NCBI GenBank assembly: GCA_963713625.1 | Contig: CAVQMN010000004.1 | Coordinates: forward strand, 186,001 to 250,000 | DNA length: 64,000 bases | Reading direction: 5' to 3' | From: Bog-756 sp963713625 | GTDB taxonomy: Bacteria; Actinomycetota; Acidimicrobiia; Acidimicrobiales; RAAP-2 | Part shown: positions 6,730-15,207 of the stretch, one piece after another | Layout: each line of letters starts with the position of its first letter | How positions within the stretch are numbered: the first letter of the stretch is position 1 | The notes under the pieces: model-generated | The model's input: only the letters and a program-made list of their open reading frames with translations | Told to the model about the DNA's origin: nothing | Database searches by the model: none | Translations under genes and position numbers: made by a program

Positions 6730-8328
6730 TTACGCCGGCACGCCGACCGGCTCCTGGTCGGGTACGTACTCGGGACAGCCTCCGTGATCCGGGTTCGACA
6801 CCGGCAACAGGTCAGCGACAGGGGCGGCTGATGGCTCGGCCTGCCGGTCCCGGGCCCGGCGTCGCCCGGGAATGGCGAGGGCGGCCACAGCTCCGACGGC
6901 CACGACCACAGCCCCGGCGTACACCGCAGGGGTGAGACCATTGACGTAGTCCTGACCCGAGCTGTAACCACCGTGGGCGCTGAAGACCGCGCCCAGCGCG
7001 GCGATCCCAAGGACACCACCGAGTTCCCGGAAGGCGCTGTTGGCGCCCGAGGCCACCCCTTCCAGGGACGTGGGCACCGCACCGAGCACGAGTGAGGCGA
7101 GCGGCACGAAGAAGAGCGTCATCCCCATGCCACAGATCACAAAGGGAACGATCAGATCGGAGTACGGGGTGGTCGTCGTGGTGATGGTGGCCAGCCAGGT
7201 GAGGCCCACCGTCTGGAACACCAGGCCGGTCACGACCAGGGGTTTGCCGCCCCAGCGTTCGGCCAGCAGGCCGACCACCGGCGCCAGCACCATGACCATG
7301 GCCGTCCACGGGAGCACCCGGATGCCGGCGGCCAACGGCGACAGGCCCTGCACGGTCTGGAGGAACTGGGTCAGGAAGAAGATGGATCCGAACATCCCGA
7401 AGCTGAACAGCATGGCGGTGACGTTGACGGCGGTGAACCCGCGATTGCGGAACAGCCTGATGTCCAGCATCGGGTGATCCGTCCGGAGCTCCCAGCCGAT
7501 GAACCCGGCCAAGGCCACGGCACCGACGGCGAAGGAGCCGAGAACCGAGGGGCTGGCCCAACCATGGGCGTTGCCCCGCACCAGGCCGAGCACCACACCG
7601 AAGAGTCCCACGCTGACCAGGCCGACCCCGGCCAGGTCGAGCGGTGACGTCCGGCCCCGTGACTCGGACAGCTTCCACCAGGCCAACGGGATCAGCACCA
7701 GACCGACCGGGACGTTCAACCAGAAGATGTACTGCCACGACCATCCGGTGGTGACGGCGCCGCCCACCAAGGGGCCGATGGCCACGGCGGCACCGCCGAT
7801 GGCCCCCCAGATCCCGAGGGCGGCATTGCGCCGCTCGGGGGAGACGGCCGCACTGAGCAGCGTCAGCGACAAGGGCATGATCATCGCTCCCCCGGCTCCC
7901 TGGACGGCCCGGGCGGCAATCAGAACGGCGATGTTCGGGGCCAGCGCGGCCACGGCCGACGCGCCGGTGAAGAGGGCGATGCCGAGGACGAAGATCCGCC
8001 GGCGACCGAAGCGCTCACCGACAGCGGCCGCCGAGAGCAAGAGGACGGCAAAGGTCAGGGTGTAGGCGTTGACCGTCCACTCCAAACCGGAAAGGCCGGC
8101 GTGGAGGTGGACCCGGATGACCGGCAACGCGGTGGAGACGACCAGATTGTCCAGTCCGGACATGAACAGGGCCATCCCGGTGACCACGATGGCCCACACG
8201 GCTCGCGATCGGGCCGGGGAGCGGCCGTCGGTCGATGCCTCCGACCCCGAGGACGTCGACGTTCCTCCGGTAGCGGTCGCTGGCGCCGCGCCTTCGGCCG
8301 TGGCGGCCGGTGACGCCGTCCCGGCCAT
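6730..8328 (-). CDS. MFS drug-efflux transporter, DHA2 (14-TM) family
   Basis: A DHA2-type major facilitator of the EmrB/QacA kind that exports drugs using the proton gradient. About fourteen membrane segments are visible. The helix 1 motif is 'MSGLDNLVVSTALPVIRV', motif A is 'GERFGRRRIF', and motif C is near 'GPLVGGAVTTGWSWQYIFWLNVP'. An in-frame ATG at 8469 overlaps the tetR stop as ATGA and would give 579 residues. However, the first 47 codons include CTA, TCT, AGT, CAA, ACA and AGA, rare in this genome, and they contain a TetR-type operator at 8409-8424. The ATG at 8328 (532 residues, usual family length) is therefore preferred. The substrate is unknown. Confidence 0.88.
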   Translation of the reverse strand: MAGTASPAATAEGAAPATATGGTSTSSGSEASTDGRSPARSRAVWAIVVTGMALFMSGLDNLVVSTALPVIRVHLHAGLSGLEWTVNAYTLTFAVLLLSAAAVGERFGRRRIFVLGIALFTGASAVAALAPNIAVLIAARAVQGAGGAMIMPLSLTLLSAAVSPERRNAALGIWGAIGGAAVAIGPLVGGAVTTGWSWQYIFWLNVPVGLVLIPLAWWKLSESRGRTSPLDLAGVGLVSVGLFGVVLGLVRGNAHGWASPSVLGSFAVGAVALAGFIGWELRTDHPMLDIRLFRNRGFTAVNVTAMLFSFGMFGSIFFLTQFLQTVQGLSPLAAGIRVLPWTAMVMVLAPVVGLLAERWGGKPLVVTGLVFQTVGLTWLATITTTTTPYSDLIVPFVICGMGMTLFFVPLASLVLGAVPTSLEGVASGANSAFRELGGVLGIAALGAVFSAHGGYSSGQDYVNGLTPAVYAGAVVVAVGAVAALAIPGRRRARDRQAEPSAAPVADLLPVSNPDHGGCPEYVPDQEPVGVPA

Positions 8329-8408
8329 CGGTGCGGCCCGATGCCGGGTGATCCGCGCCCCCCAGCCGACGCTGCCCGAGTCCGTACGGGCGGTCCGCCA
8401 TCTCTTTG

Positions 8409-8424
8409 TTTGTGAGTGATCACT
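8409..8424. promoter_or_regulatory. TetR operator upstream of the MFS gene
   Basis: TTTGTGAGTGATCACT contains the perfect palindrome AGTGATCACT. It shares TTGTGAGTG-N-TCACT with the site at 9101-9114, in front of the neighbouring tetR gene. Two near-identical sites, one before each gene, strongly suggest a local regulon of TetR and its efflux pump. Confidence 0.7.
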
Positions 8425-8465
8425 AGATAGCTGCGACAAAAAGAGAGGGGTGGAAAGGGTCTGGC

Positions 8466-9089
8466 TCATGCGGGTACCTCCGCGTTTTCGGCCTCATCGG
8501 CACGGTTCCTGGCTTGGACAGTCTGGCTTGCGACCTTGATGGCCTGGGCTTTTTCCGGCGTCGGGCACAGGTTCTGGGCCCAGTGGTCGGGGATGGACAA
8601 CAGATCGATGGCGGACATCACGTTGATAAGCATCCCCATGGCGAAGAACTGACGCATTTCGTCATCGGACAGCCCGGTTCGCGCGTAGACCATGTCGGCC
8701 AGCACCTCGAAGGTGCGCCGGCAGCTCCGGGCGATGTCCGGATCCGACGGAGCGGCGGCGAATCCGTGCAGCTGGACCTGGAGCAGCTCGGGGTCCTGCA
8801 TCAGCTCGACATAAGCCTCACCGATGGCGGTGAGGGCCTCCTCCCCTTCGAGACCTTCACTGACCGAGGTCAGCTCGCGGATGATCCGATCACCCACGAG
8901 GTCGTAGGTGGCCACGAACAGGTCTTTCTTGGTGCCGAACAGGCGGAACAAGTAAGGCTGGGAGATGCCCGCCCGCCGGGCGATGGCCTCGGTGGATGTC
9001 CCTGCATAGCCGGACCGGGCGAACTCGGAGATGGCGGCGGCCAGCACGGCGGTGCGGCGCTCGTCTGCAGTCTGTCGGCCCGGAACCAT
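8466..9089 (-). CDS. TetR-family regulator of the adjacent efflux pump
   Basis: A 207-residue TetR/AcrR repressor. The HTH is clear at about residues 10-55: 'AAISEFARSGYAGTSTEAIA', then 'AGISQPYLFRLFGTKKDLF'. The C-terminal helical domain with 'ALTAIGEAYVELM' is typical of drug-sensing members. The ATG at 9089 is chosen because GGAG lies 5 bases before it. The longer GTG start at 9113 would sit inside the operator palindrome. It is followed by the DHA2 transporter gene and very probably represses both genes through the matched sites at 8409-8424 and 9099-9118. The inducer is probably a transporter substrate. Confidence 0.87.
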   Translation of the reverse strand: MVPGRQTADERRTAVLAAAISEFARSGYAGTSTEAIARRAGISQPYLFRLFGTKKDLFVATYDLVGDRIIRELTSVSEGLEGEEALTAIGEAYVELMQDPELLQVQLHGFAAAPSDPDIARSCRRTFEVLADMVYARTGLSDDEMRQFFAMGMLINVMSAIDLLSIPDHWAQNLCPTPEKAQAIKVASQTVQARNRADEAENAEVPA

Positions 9090-9098
9090 CACAGCTCC

Positions 9099-9118
9099 AT
9101 TGTGAGTGCTCACTCACT
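9099..9118. promoter_or_regulatory. TetR operator before tetR / trehalose gene divergence
   Basis: The palindrome GTGAGTG-CT-CACTCAC occupies 9102-9117, just upstream of the tetR ribosome binding site and about 60 bases from the divergent trehalose-phosphate synthase start. It shares TTGTGAGTG-N-TCACT with 8410-8424, which marks it as the autoregulatory site. An influence on the divergent gene is possible. Confidence 0.7.
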
Positions 9119-9177
9119 AACTTGTCAAGTAGGGCACGGATCGCTCCACCGGTGGGGCCAACGGGTAGCGTCCCTCC

Positions 9178-10596
9178 ATGGCCACCGACGGCGCTCGACG
9201 AGACGGGGAGAGGCACCTGGCCGATACCGTGCTGGTCTCGAACCGGGGCCCCCTGGCCTTCCGCATGCAAGACGGCCGCCCGGTGGCCACCAGTTCCGGC
9301 GGCGGGTTGGCCGGATCGATCTACCCCATCGTGCGGGGCACCGGAGCCACGTGGGTGGCCTGTGCCCTGGACGAAGCGGACAGGGCGGCCGCGGCAGCCG
9401 GAATGATGAGCGAAGACGGCCTGCGCATCGAGCTCGTCGACCCTGATCCCGAGATGTTCTCCAAGGCCTACAACGTGGTCTCCAATGCGACGTTGTGGTT
9501 CTGCCATCACCACCTGTTCGACTCGGCGCGCCGACCACGCGCCGACCACCGGTGGATGGAGGCGTGGGATGCGTACCGGGATCTGAATGACCTGATCGCC
9601 CGGCGGGTGGCCGAGGTCGCACCGGTCGGCGGGCGGGTCCTGGTTCAGGACTACCACCTGGCCCTGATGGGCTCCACCCTCACCCGGCTCCGACCCGATC
9701 TTCGCACCGCGCACTTCAGCCACACGCCGTTCGCCGACCCGTCCGAACTTCGAATGCTGCCGACAGCCGTCGGTACCGAGCTGCTCACGGGCATGGCCGG
9801 CTTCGGCGCCTGCGGATTCCATACCGAACGGTGGGCCACGGCCTACCGACAAGGGGTGGCCCTCCTGGGCCCCGATGAGAACAACTCGGCCCCGACATTC
9901 GTCTCACCGCTGTCGACCGATCCGGACCGGCTTCGTGCCTCGGTGGCCGACCCGGCCGTGTCCCGGGAACTGGCCTTCATCGAAGAGCGGATCGGTGGAT
10001 CCGACCGGCAGGTGATCGTGCGGGTGGACCGGATGGAGTTGTCGAAGAATCTCCTTCGGGGCTTTTGGGCCTTCGAGGAGCTGCTCGAGCTCCAACCGCA
10101 CCGCCGGGAGCGGGTGGTGTTCGTCGCCCTGGCCTACCCGACCCGCCAGGGCCTTCCCGAGTACCTCGCCTACCAGAACGAGGTGGAGTCGACCGTGGCC
10201 CGTATCAATCGCCGGTGGGCGGTGCCGGGGTGGACGCCGATCGTCCTCGAGGTGGAGGACGACTACCAGCGGTCACTCGCCGCGCTCTCCCGCTACGACG
10301 TCCTCATGGTCAATCCGGTCCGTGACGGACTGAACCTCGTGGCCAAGGAAGGACCTGTGATCAACACCCGGAACGGAGTGCTGGCCCTGTCACGCGAGGC
10401 CGGCGCCTTCGACGAGCTGGGCCCAGCCGCATTGGAGATCAACCCGTTCGACGTGTCGGGGACAGCCTCGGTTCTGGCCCAGGCACTGGACATGGAACGG
10501 GCCGAACGGGCCGAACGGGCCGACGAGCTCCGAAAGATCATCTTGTCGCGCCGGCCCGTCGACTGGCTGAACGACCAACTCGACGCGGCGCGCTGA
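9178..10596 (+). CDS. otsA: Alpha,alpha-trehalose-phosphate synthase (GT20)
   Basis: A 472-residue GT20 retaining transferase that makes trehalose-6-phosphate from a nucleotide-glucose donor and glucose-6-phosphate in the cytoplasm. It has the N-terminal 'VSNRGPL', the Gly-rich loop 'SSGGGLAGS', 'VQDYHLALM', 'FSHTPFADP', the Arg/Lys phosphate site in 'RVDRMELSKN' (near residue 283), and 'VRDGLNLVAKE' near residue 380. The spacing is normal for OtsA, although the sequence is of the divergent actinobacterial kind ('RVDRMELSKN' replaces the usual 'R-x-DYIKG'). The C-terminal end has a short (Ala-Glu-Arg) repeat from a 9-base DNA repeat near 10500-10520. The phosphatase is encoded convergently 58 bases away. 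Confidence 0.87.
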   Translation: MATDGARRDGERHLADTVLVSNRGPLAFRMQDGRPVATSSGGGLAGSIYPIVRGTGATWVACALDEADRAAAAAGMMSEDGLRIELVDPDPEMFSKAYNVVSNATLWFCHHHLFDSARRPRADHRWMEAWDAYRDLNDLIARRVAEVAPVGGRVLVQDYHLALMGSTLTRLRPDLRTAHFSHTPFADPSELRMLPTAVGTELLTGMAGFGACGFHTERWATAYRQGVALLGPDENNSAPTFVSPLSTDPDRLRASVADPAVSRELAFIEERIGGSDRQVIVRVDRMELSKNLLRGFWAFEELLELQPHRRERVVFVALAYPTRQGLPEYLAYQNEVESTVARINRRWAVPGWTPIVLEVEDDYQRSLAALSRYDVLMVNPVRDGLNLVAKEGPVINTRNGVLALSREAGAFDELGPAALEINPFDVSGTASVLAQALDMERAERAERADELRKIILSRRPVDWLNDQLDAAR

Positions 10597-10654
10597 CCGG
10601 TTCCGGCCGGGTCAGACGGGGTCGGCGGGCGACCCGGTCGGTCGTTGCTTCGGA

Positions 10655-11527
10655 TCAGCCCTGAGCCAGCCATTGCAGCAGTGCCATCGCCTCTGCGGGA
10701 CCCGAAAGGGTGACGTCGGCCGCCGCGGCCACGTCGGGGGCGCTTTCGGCGTCGACCACCGCCACCGACACGGTGGCCATGCCCGAGTGTGCGCCGAGGT
10801 CAGCCAGGGCGGCGAAGGCAGGGAGATCACCGATGTCGTCACCCAGGTAGCACGCAGCTGAAAGCCCCTTGACCAGGGCGCGGGTGACCGATCCCTTGTC
10901 GATGTCCACCGCCGGGCGGAGCTCGATCGACATCCGGCCGGGGTGGGAACTGAGTCCGGTTCTCTCCGCTTCAGAGGCGGCAGCTCCGGTCGCCCATGCC
11001 GAAGCCTGAGGAGCTCGGCGCCAGTGGATGGTGACGGCCAGGCCCTTGGGCTCGATCTCGACGCCGGGAGGGGCGTCGGCCCGCAGCCGCTGGACCGCCC
11101 CGTCCACCGTCGAACGCCACTGCTCGGCTTCCGGAGGGCGAATGACGGTGCCGTCCTGGTTCGCCAACTCGAGGCCGTACAGGCCGATGAGTCGGGGGCC
11201 CGGGACGCCGTTGGCCGACCCGATCCCGCCATCCATCGCCGGAGGGCCGTCCACGGCCAACTGTCCGACCAGAAAGGAAACCGGGCGCCCCGACACGACG
11301 GCCACGACACCGAACCGTCGGGCCAACGACGCCAGCAGATCGGCCGTCCCCGGCAGCGGGGCCGCCGTCGCCGGATCGGCCACGATCGGGGAGAGGGTGC
11401 CGTCGAAGTCCGAGATGATGGCCGAGTTCGCCGGATCGACGAGGAGCGGTGCCAAGGCTCGACGGACCTCCGACGAAGGCCGCCGGCCGGTCGCCGGACC
11501 CGGATCCGCCGTGGGATCTCCGGTCAA
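10655..11527 (-). CDS. otsB: Trehalose-6-phosphate phosphatase (HAD family)
   Basis: A HAD-superfamily phosphatase that removes phosphate from trehalose-6-phosphate, completing the OtsA-OtsB route. Motif I is 'ISDFDGTLSPI' (nucleophile Asp), motif II is 'VVSGRPVSFL', and motif IV is 'YLGDDIGDLPAF'; the cap contains 'GLYGLEL'. No ATG or GTG fits ahead of motif I after the upstream gene stops. The chosen start is a TTG at 11527 that overlaps the LytR_C stop as TTGA, giving 290 residues and translational coupling. No convincing ribosome binding site precedes it, so the start is tentative. It converges with otsA. Confidence 0.83.
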   Translation of the reverse strand: MTGDPTADPGPATGRRPSSEVRRALAPLLVDPANSAIISDFDGTLSPIVADPATAAPLPGTADLLASLARRFGVVAVVSGRPVSFLVGQLAVDGPPAMDGGIGSANGVPGPRLIGLYGLELANQDGTVIRPPEAEQWRSTVDGAVQRLRADAPPGVEIEPKGLAVTIHWRRAPQASAWATGAAASEAERTGLSSHPGRMSIELRPAVDIDKGSVTRALVKGLSAACYLGDDIGDLPAFAALADLGAHSGMATVSVAVVDAESAPDVAAAADVTLSGPAEAMALLQWLAQG

Positions 11528-12015
11528 GTGGCGGCGGACGACGTCTTGTCGGCCAGGTCCGGCCCGACGACCACGACCACATCCGCCGTCCCGATAGAAC
11601 TGATCGGCGCCGCAGTCGTGTACGGGAGCACCGAGGTGCCCGGGAGCTGCAGTTGCGAGGCGATGGCGTCGGCTTGCGGGTTGAAGCCGGCCAGGTAGTA
11701 CACGTGGGACACGGTGGCCTGCGCCGAGGCATTGGTCGGCGGCAGCAGCGCCCACCCGCCCGGCCGCAGTTGGGCGCTGACGGCGGCGGCGGCCCCGCTG
11801 ATCCCTGCGGCATTGGCCACCAGCACCGGCACCTTGCTCGGAGGCACAGTGGTGGTGGTCGTGGTCGGATGGGTCGAGTGCCTGACCGTCGTGCTCGTCG
11901 TGGTCGGTCCTGTCGCCGATCCGGCGACGGCTTTGGTCGTCGTCGGGTGGATGTCGCTGAGTACGACCACGGTCACGACCACAAACAGGACGAGAACGAG
12001 GAGGGCACGAATCAC
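11524..12015 (-). CDS. Membrane-anchored LytR_C-domain protein
   Basis: A 163-residue protein with one N-terminal membrane segment (residues 2-20, 'IRALLVLVLFVVVTVVVL'). A Thr/Ser/Pro-rich extracytoplasmic linker follows, then a LytR_C-like domain from 'KVPVLVANAAGISGAA' to the end. LytR_C domains accompany cell-wall proteins of actinobacteria, and their role is poorly understood. The GTG start at 12015 is preceded by a purine-rich GGGGGA. The frame stays open further upstream, but that stretch runs antisense through tRNA-Thr and is not coding. The stop overlaps the presumed TTG start of otsB, so the two may be coupled. Confidence 0.75.
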   Translation of the reverse strand: MIRALLVLVLFVVVTVVVLSDIHPTTTKAVAGSATGPTTTSTTVRHSTHPTTTTTTVPPSKVPVLVANAAGISGAAAAVSAQLRPGGWALLPPTNASAQATVSHVYYLAGFNPQADAIASQLQLPGTSVLPYTTAAPISSIGTADVVVVVGPDLADKTSSAAT

Positions 12016-12234
12016 GGGAGTCCCCCTGCCTCGTCCACCTGAGCCACCTGACGGTCGTCCGACGTGTTCAGAAGGGTTGGCCACTGCCCGCCAGCCTGCC
12101 GTCCGGCGGGTGCAGAAGCAAGCGTTTCCGTCCGAGGGCCCATCCGGGATCTCAGTCGGCCACCGGACGGACGCCTCGGCATCCGGGGAAACGATCGTAG
12201 GATGGAGTCGGCGCCGGGCGGATCCCGGTACCCC

Positions 12235-12310
12235 GCCGGTGTGGCGCAGTTGGTAGCGCAGACGACTTGTAATCGTCAGGTCGTGGGTTCGATTCCCACC
12301 GCCGGCTCCA
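12235..12310 (+). tRNA. tRNA-Thr (anticodon TGT)
   Basis: A complete cloverleaf of 76 bases including the encoded CCA. The acceptor stem pairs GCCGGTG with CGCCGGC, with one G-T pair. The D arm carries GCGCAG-TTGGTA-GCGC, the anticodon loop is CTTGTAA with anticodon TGT, and the T arm is GTGGG-TTCGATT-CCCAC. The discriminator base is T. It should read ACA codons, and ACG by wobble. No integrase or repeat of its 3' end is seen nearby. Confidence 0.97.
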
Positions 12311-12457
12311 AGAGGCACTGGTCACAGAGGTGGCAGCCACTCGGTCGGGCCTCGCCATCACCGAGTCTCTGGACAGCACAAAGACAGTCGTGGGACAGGT
12401 CGGCAGGACTCGATCCTCGGCCGACAGGACGTTCTACGCGGTGGCGACGGTGCTTAC

Positions 12458-14359
12458 TCAGCCCTTGATCGGCGCAGGACGGCCCAGGTAGAAACCCTGA
12501 CCAAAATCGACACCGAGTTCCTTCAGGAGTTCCAGCGTCTCTCCGTCTTCAACCCCTTCGGCGATGGTCTCACATCCGAAACCGTGGGCAAGGTTGACGA
12601 TCGCCTTGACCACATGTTGATTGGCCTGACTGTCAACGAGACCCCTGACGAACTCGATGTCGATCTTGAGGTAGCTGATCGGCAGTTTCTTGACGTGCGT
12701 GAATGTGCCGTATCCCGTGCCAAAATCATCGAGCGCCAAGCTGCTCCCGAGCCCGACAATCCCACAGGCGAAGGTGTGCCCTCTCTCGATGTCGCTCATG
12801 AGGGCCGTCTCGGTGATCTCGAACACCAGGTCCGCCGGATCGGCACCTGAGGACTGCAGCTCGTTCTCGATGTACTCCAACAGATCCGGGCTGCCGATCG
12901 ACTCAGCCGATACGTTCACTCCCACATGGTGACCGCTGGCCGCACGGAGCACGGCTTGTCTGATCACCCACCGATCGATCTCCGTGATCATTCCGTATTT
13001 CTCGGCGACTCCGAGAAACGAAACAGGACCGATCACGTTGCCGTCACGACCGATCATGCGGAGGAGGAGCTCTGCACTTGGCCGGCCGCCCCGGAGGGGA
13101 ACGATGGGTTGCTCGTATACCACCAAGCGGTTCTCATCGAGGGCCTCACGGATCCTCCCGACCCAGGTGAGACCTTCCAGCTCCCGTCTCACGCGGAGCC
13201 GCTCAGCGATCTCATCGGTGATGTCTCGGAAGACGATGACGGTCCCGACGCCGGCGGCTCCGCTGGTGATCGGGGCGGCGGAGTAAGCGATGGGAAGTCG
13301 GGTTCCGTCCTTGCAGGTGTAAACGTCATCGTCCCCGCGCATGTGTTGACCGTCGGTCCGAACCTTCTGATGTTCGCACTCGGCTTCGGAAACGATCGGA
13401 GTCCCGTCTGCCCGGTGGGTGTGGATCAGATCGTGGAGGTGCTGTCCCCTCAGGTCCTCTTCCGTCCACCCCAGCAGCTTTGTCACCGCATCATTCATGT
13501 ACGTCATCTGGCCCAGTTCATCGGTGATGAACATGCCTTCCGCCATCTGGTTCATGGCAATGGATCGGAACTCCTCGGCTTGTAGCCGCTCGGTGACATC
13601 AACCACGATGATGCCGACGCCGATAGTCTCGGCTTTCAAGTGGACCGGGTAGTAACTGGCCAAGCAGTGGCGGATCGTGCCAAGACCGGGGATCGGCGCA
13701 GACACATCGACATTGAGGACAGCCTCGTCTCCGTCGAGCACGCGGTGGTAGACGGATTCGACCTGCGGCCATACATCTGGAACGACCTCGGCCACTTTCC
13801 TGCCCAGGAAGTCCTCTGCATTCGCGCCGGACAGGGAGGCGAGCATCTGGTTGACATGGACAAAGCGGAACTCCCGGTCGACAAACCCGAGGCCGATCGG
13901 CGCTGAGGCCTGGAGGGTGTCGAGCGTGCTCAGAGCCTCATCGGCGCGCCGCCGGGCATCGCTCAGATCAGTGAGCTGTTTTCTATAGAAGGTCAGGTCC
14001 TGGGTGATCGTCGACGCGCCAATTACCGATCCGTCAGGACCGAAGACAGGCGAAACGGTAATGGACACGTCGACAGTGGCTCCGTCTTTGCGCAGGCGCC
14101 GGGTCTCCAGATGGCGCACGGACTCGCCGGTGCGGACCCGGTCCATCAGCGACTCGAATTCGTCGGGCCGGTCCGCAGGGATCAGGACCGAGATATCGCG
14201 CCCGATGATCTCGTCGGCCTTGTAGCCATACAGCCGCTCCGCGGCCCCGTTCCAAAGAAGCACCGTTCCATCGAGCGACTTGCCAATGATGGGATCGTCG
14301 GATGAAGCGACCAGGGCGGCGAGGAAGGCGGTGGCCTCCAGGTGCTCCACCACGGTCAT
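12458..14359 (-). CDS. PAS-PAS-PAS-EAL cyclic-di-GMP phosphodiesterase-like sensor
   Basis: A cytoplasmic protein of about 633 residues with three PAS modules (each with 'LLWNGAAERLYGYKADEIIG'-like or 'MTYMNDAVTKLLGWTEEDL'-like openings) and a C-terminal EAL domain of roughly 230 residues. EAL domains hydrolyse c-di-GMP. The metal-site residues look intact: a Glu in 'SAELLLRM' at the EAL position, 'NVSAE', 'EITETAL', 'ALDDFGTGYG', 'LKIDIEF', and 'AEGVED' with 'GQGFYLG'. There is no GGDEF domain and no membrane segment, so it should be a pure phosphodiesterase responding to a cytosolic ligand, redox or light signal. The ATG at 14359 follows AGGTGA; an in-frame ATG at 14410 is the alternative. 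Confidence 0.88.
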   Translation of the reverse strand: MTVVEHLEATAFLAALVASSDDPIIGKSLDGTVLLWNGAAERLYGYKADEIIGRDISVLIPADRPDEFESLMDRVRTGESVRHLETRRLRKDGATVDVSITVSPVFGPDGSVIGASTITQDLTFYRKQLTDLSDARRRADEALSTLDTLQASAPIGLGFVDREFRFVHVNQMLASLSGANAEDFLGRKVAEVVPDVWPQVESVYHRVLDGDEAVLNVDVSAPIPGLGTIRHCLASYYPVHLKAETIGVGIIVVDVTERLQAEEFRSIAMNQMAEGMFITDELGQMTYMNDAVTKLLGWTEEDLRGQHLHDLIHTHRADGTPIVSEAECEHQKVRTDGQHMRGDDDVYTCKDGTRLPIAYSAAPITSGAAGVGTVIVFRDITDEIAERLRVRRELEGLTWVGRIREALDENRLVVYEQPIVPLRGGRPSAELLLRMIGRDGNVIGPVSFLGVAEKYGMITEIDRWVIRQAVLRAASGHHVGVNVSAESIGSPDLLEYIENELQSSGADPADLVFEITETALMSDIERGHTFACGIVGLGSSLALDDFGTGYGTFTHVKKLPISYLKIDIEFVRGLVDSQANQHVVKAIVNLAHGFGCETIAEGVEDGETLELLKELGVDFGQGFYLGRPAPIKG

Positions 14360-14588
14360 CGACTTCACCTGGGGTACATCGGCAAACCGGAGTCCTTTCT
14401 GAAGCTCCATACGTGGTCGGTTCGGCCATTTCGGTCGCCGCGACCCCTTCGGCGGACCCCGGGGGGCAAGGCAGTGCCGAGGGTGACCGTCCGCCGCAGG
14501 CACGGCCAGCCAACGAGACCCCCCACGCCTCGATGTCTCCCATGGGTTACCGCAACACCGGATGATTGGAACATGGACGGCCAGGTTT

Positions 14589-14921
14589 TCACCCCACGGG
14601 CTGCGAAACTCCCCAAACTGTCGGATTGGTGCCTACCAAGCGATCAGCACGCACCACCCTGAGCACTTCTCCGTCTTCAACCAGGTCCGGCGTCGCCCCG
14701 TGGTAATCGACCCGGTGATGGCCGAGCATGTGATGCCAGAAGTCCGACTCCCGTGAAACCGAGTCGGCAGTCTCCAGGCCACCATGCTCAAGGGACCGCT
14801 TGTGGCGGAATGAGCCGATCAGAACGGGCAGGACGGCAATGGCCGCGGCGATGACCATCAGGGGGATGGAAAGGTACAAGAGGATCACGGCGGGGTAGCA
14901 GGTGCGGGACGGGAAACGCAC
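14589..14921 (-). CDS. Small single-span membrane protein, hypothetical
   Basis: A 110-residue protein with one hydrophobic segment at about residues 9-35 ('AVILLYLSIPLMVIAAAIAV'), then a His-rich polar tail containing 'DFWHHMLGHHRVDYHG'. The GTG start has an excellent ribosome binding site (GAAAGGAGAG), which supports expression. No family was recognised. It is divergent from the response regulator at 15208, so it could be a target of that system. The His cluster might bind metal; that is speculation. Confidence 0.6.
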   Translation of the reverse strand: MRFPSRTCYPAVILLYLSIPLMVIAAAIAVLPVLIGSFRHKRSLEHGGLETADSVSRESDFWHHMLGHHRVDYHGATPDLVEDGEVLRVVRADRLVGTNPTVWGVSQPVG

Positions 14922-15146
14922 CTGCGCTCTCCTTTCACCCTCATGTATCGCCCGGGGGGATCGGAGCCACCTGAGTGGCGGGTCAGATCCGGCGTAGAGA
15001 ATCGTCGTCAGCAGGCAGAGCCGGCCCGACGGTACTGATCCCCTCCCGAGGCCCCCAGCTCCTCTCCGACCGGGGGTTAACGCTCCTGCTCAACCCAGGC
15101 AATCCCATGAGGACCGCATCCCGGTCATCGACCTTCGCCACCGATT

Positions 15147-15166
15147 CCGTCATCAAACCGTCATCA
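15147..15166. promoter_or_regulatory. Tandem CCGTCATCA repeats, candidate OmpR-type binding site
   Basis: CCGTCATCA occurs at 15147-15155 and 15158-15166, spaced 11 bases apart, and a weaker CCGGTCATCG lies at 15121-15130. Direct repeats about one helical turn apart are the usual binding pattern of OmpR/PhoB-class regulators, and the gene 40 bases downstream encodes one. Autoregulation is likely. Confidence 0.45.
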
Positions 15167-15207
15167 TTTGTAAGTACCGTTGATGCAATGGTGGAGGCGA
15201 CCAAGCC

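Noticed and set aside
12235..12310. tRNA-Thr as an integration site
   Set aside because: No integrase, no repeated tRNA 3' end and no change in gene style were seen on either side.
12016..12318. N-terminal extension of the LytR_C gene across tRNA-Thr
   Set aside because: The extension begins with a Gly-Asn-Arg-Thr-His-Asp-like string, the familiar antisense translation of a tRNA gene, not protein-coding sequence.
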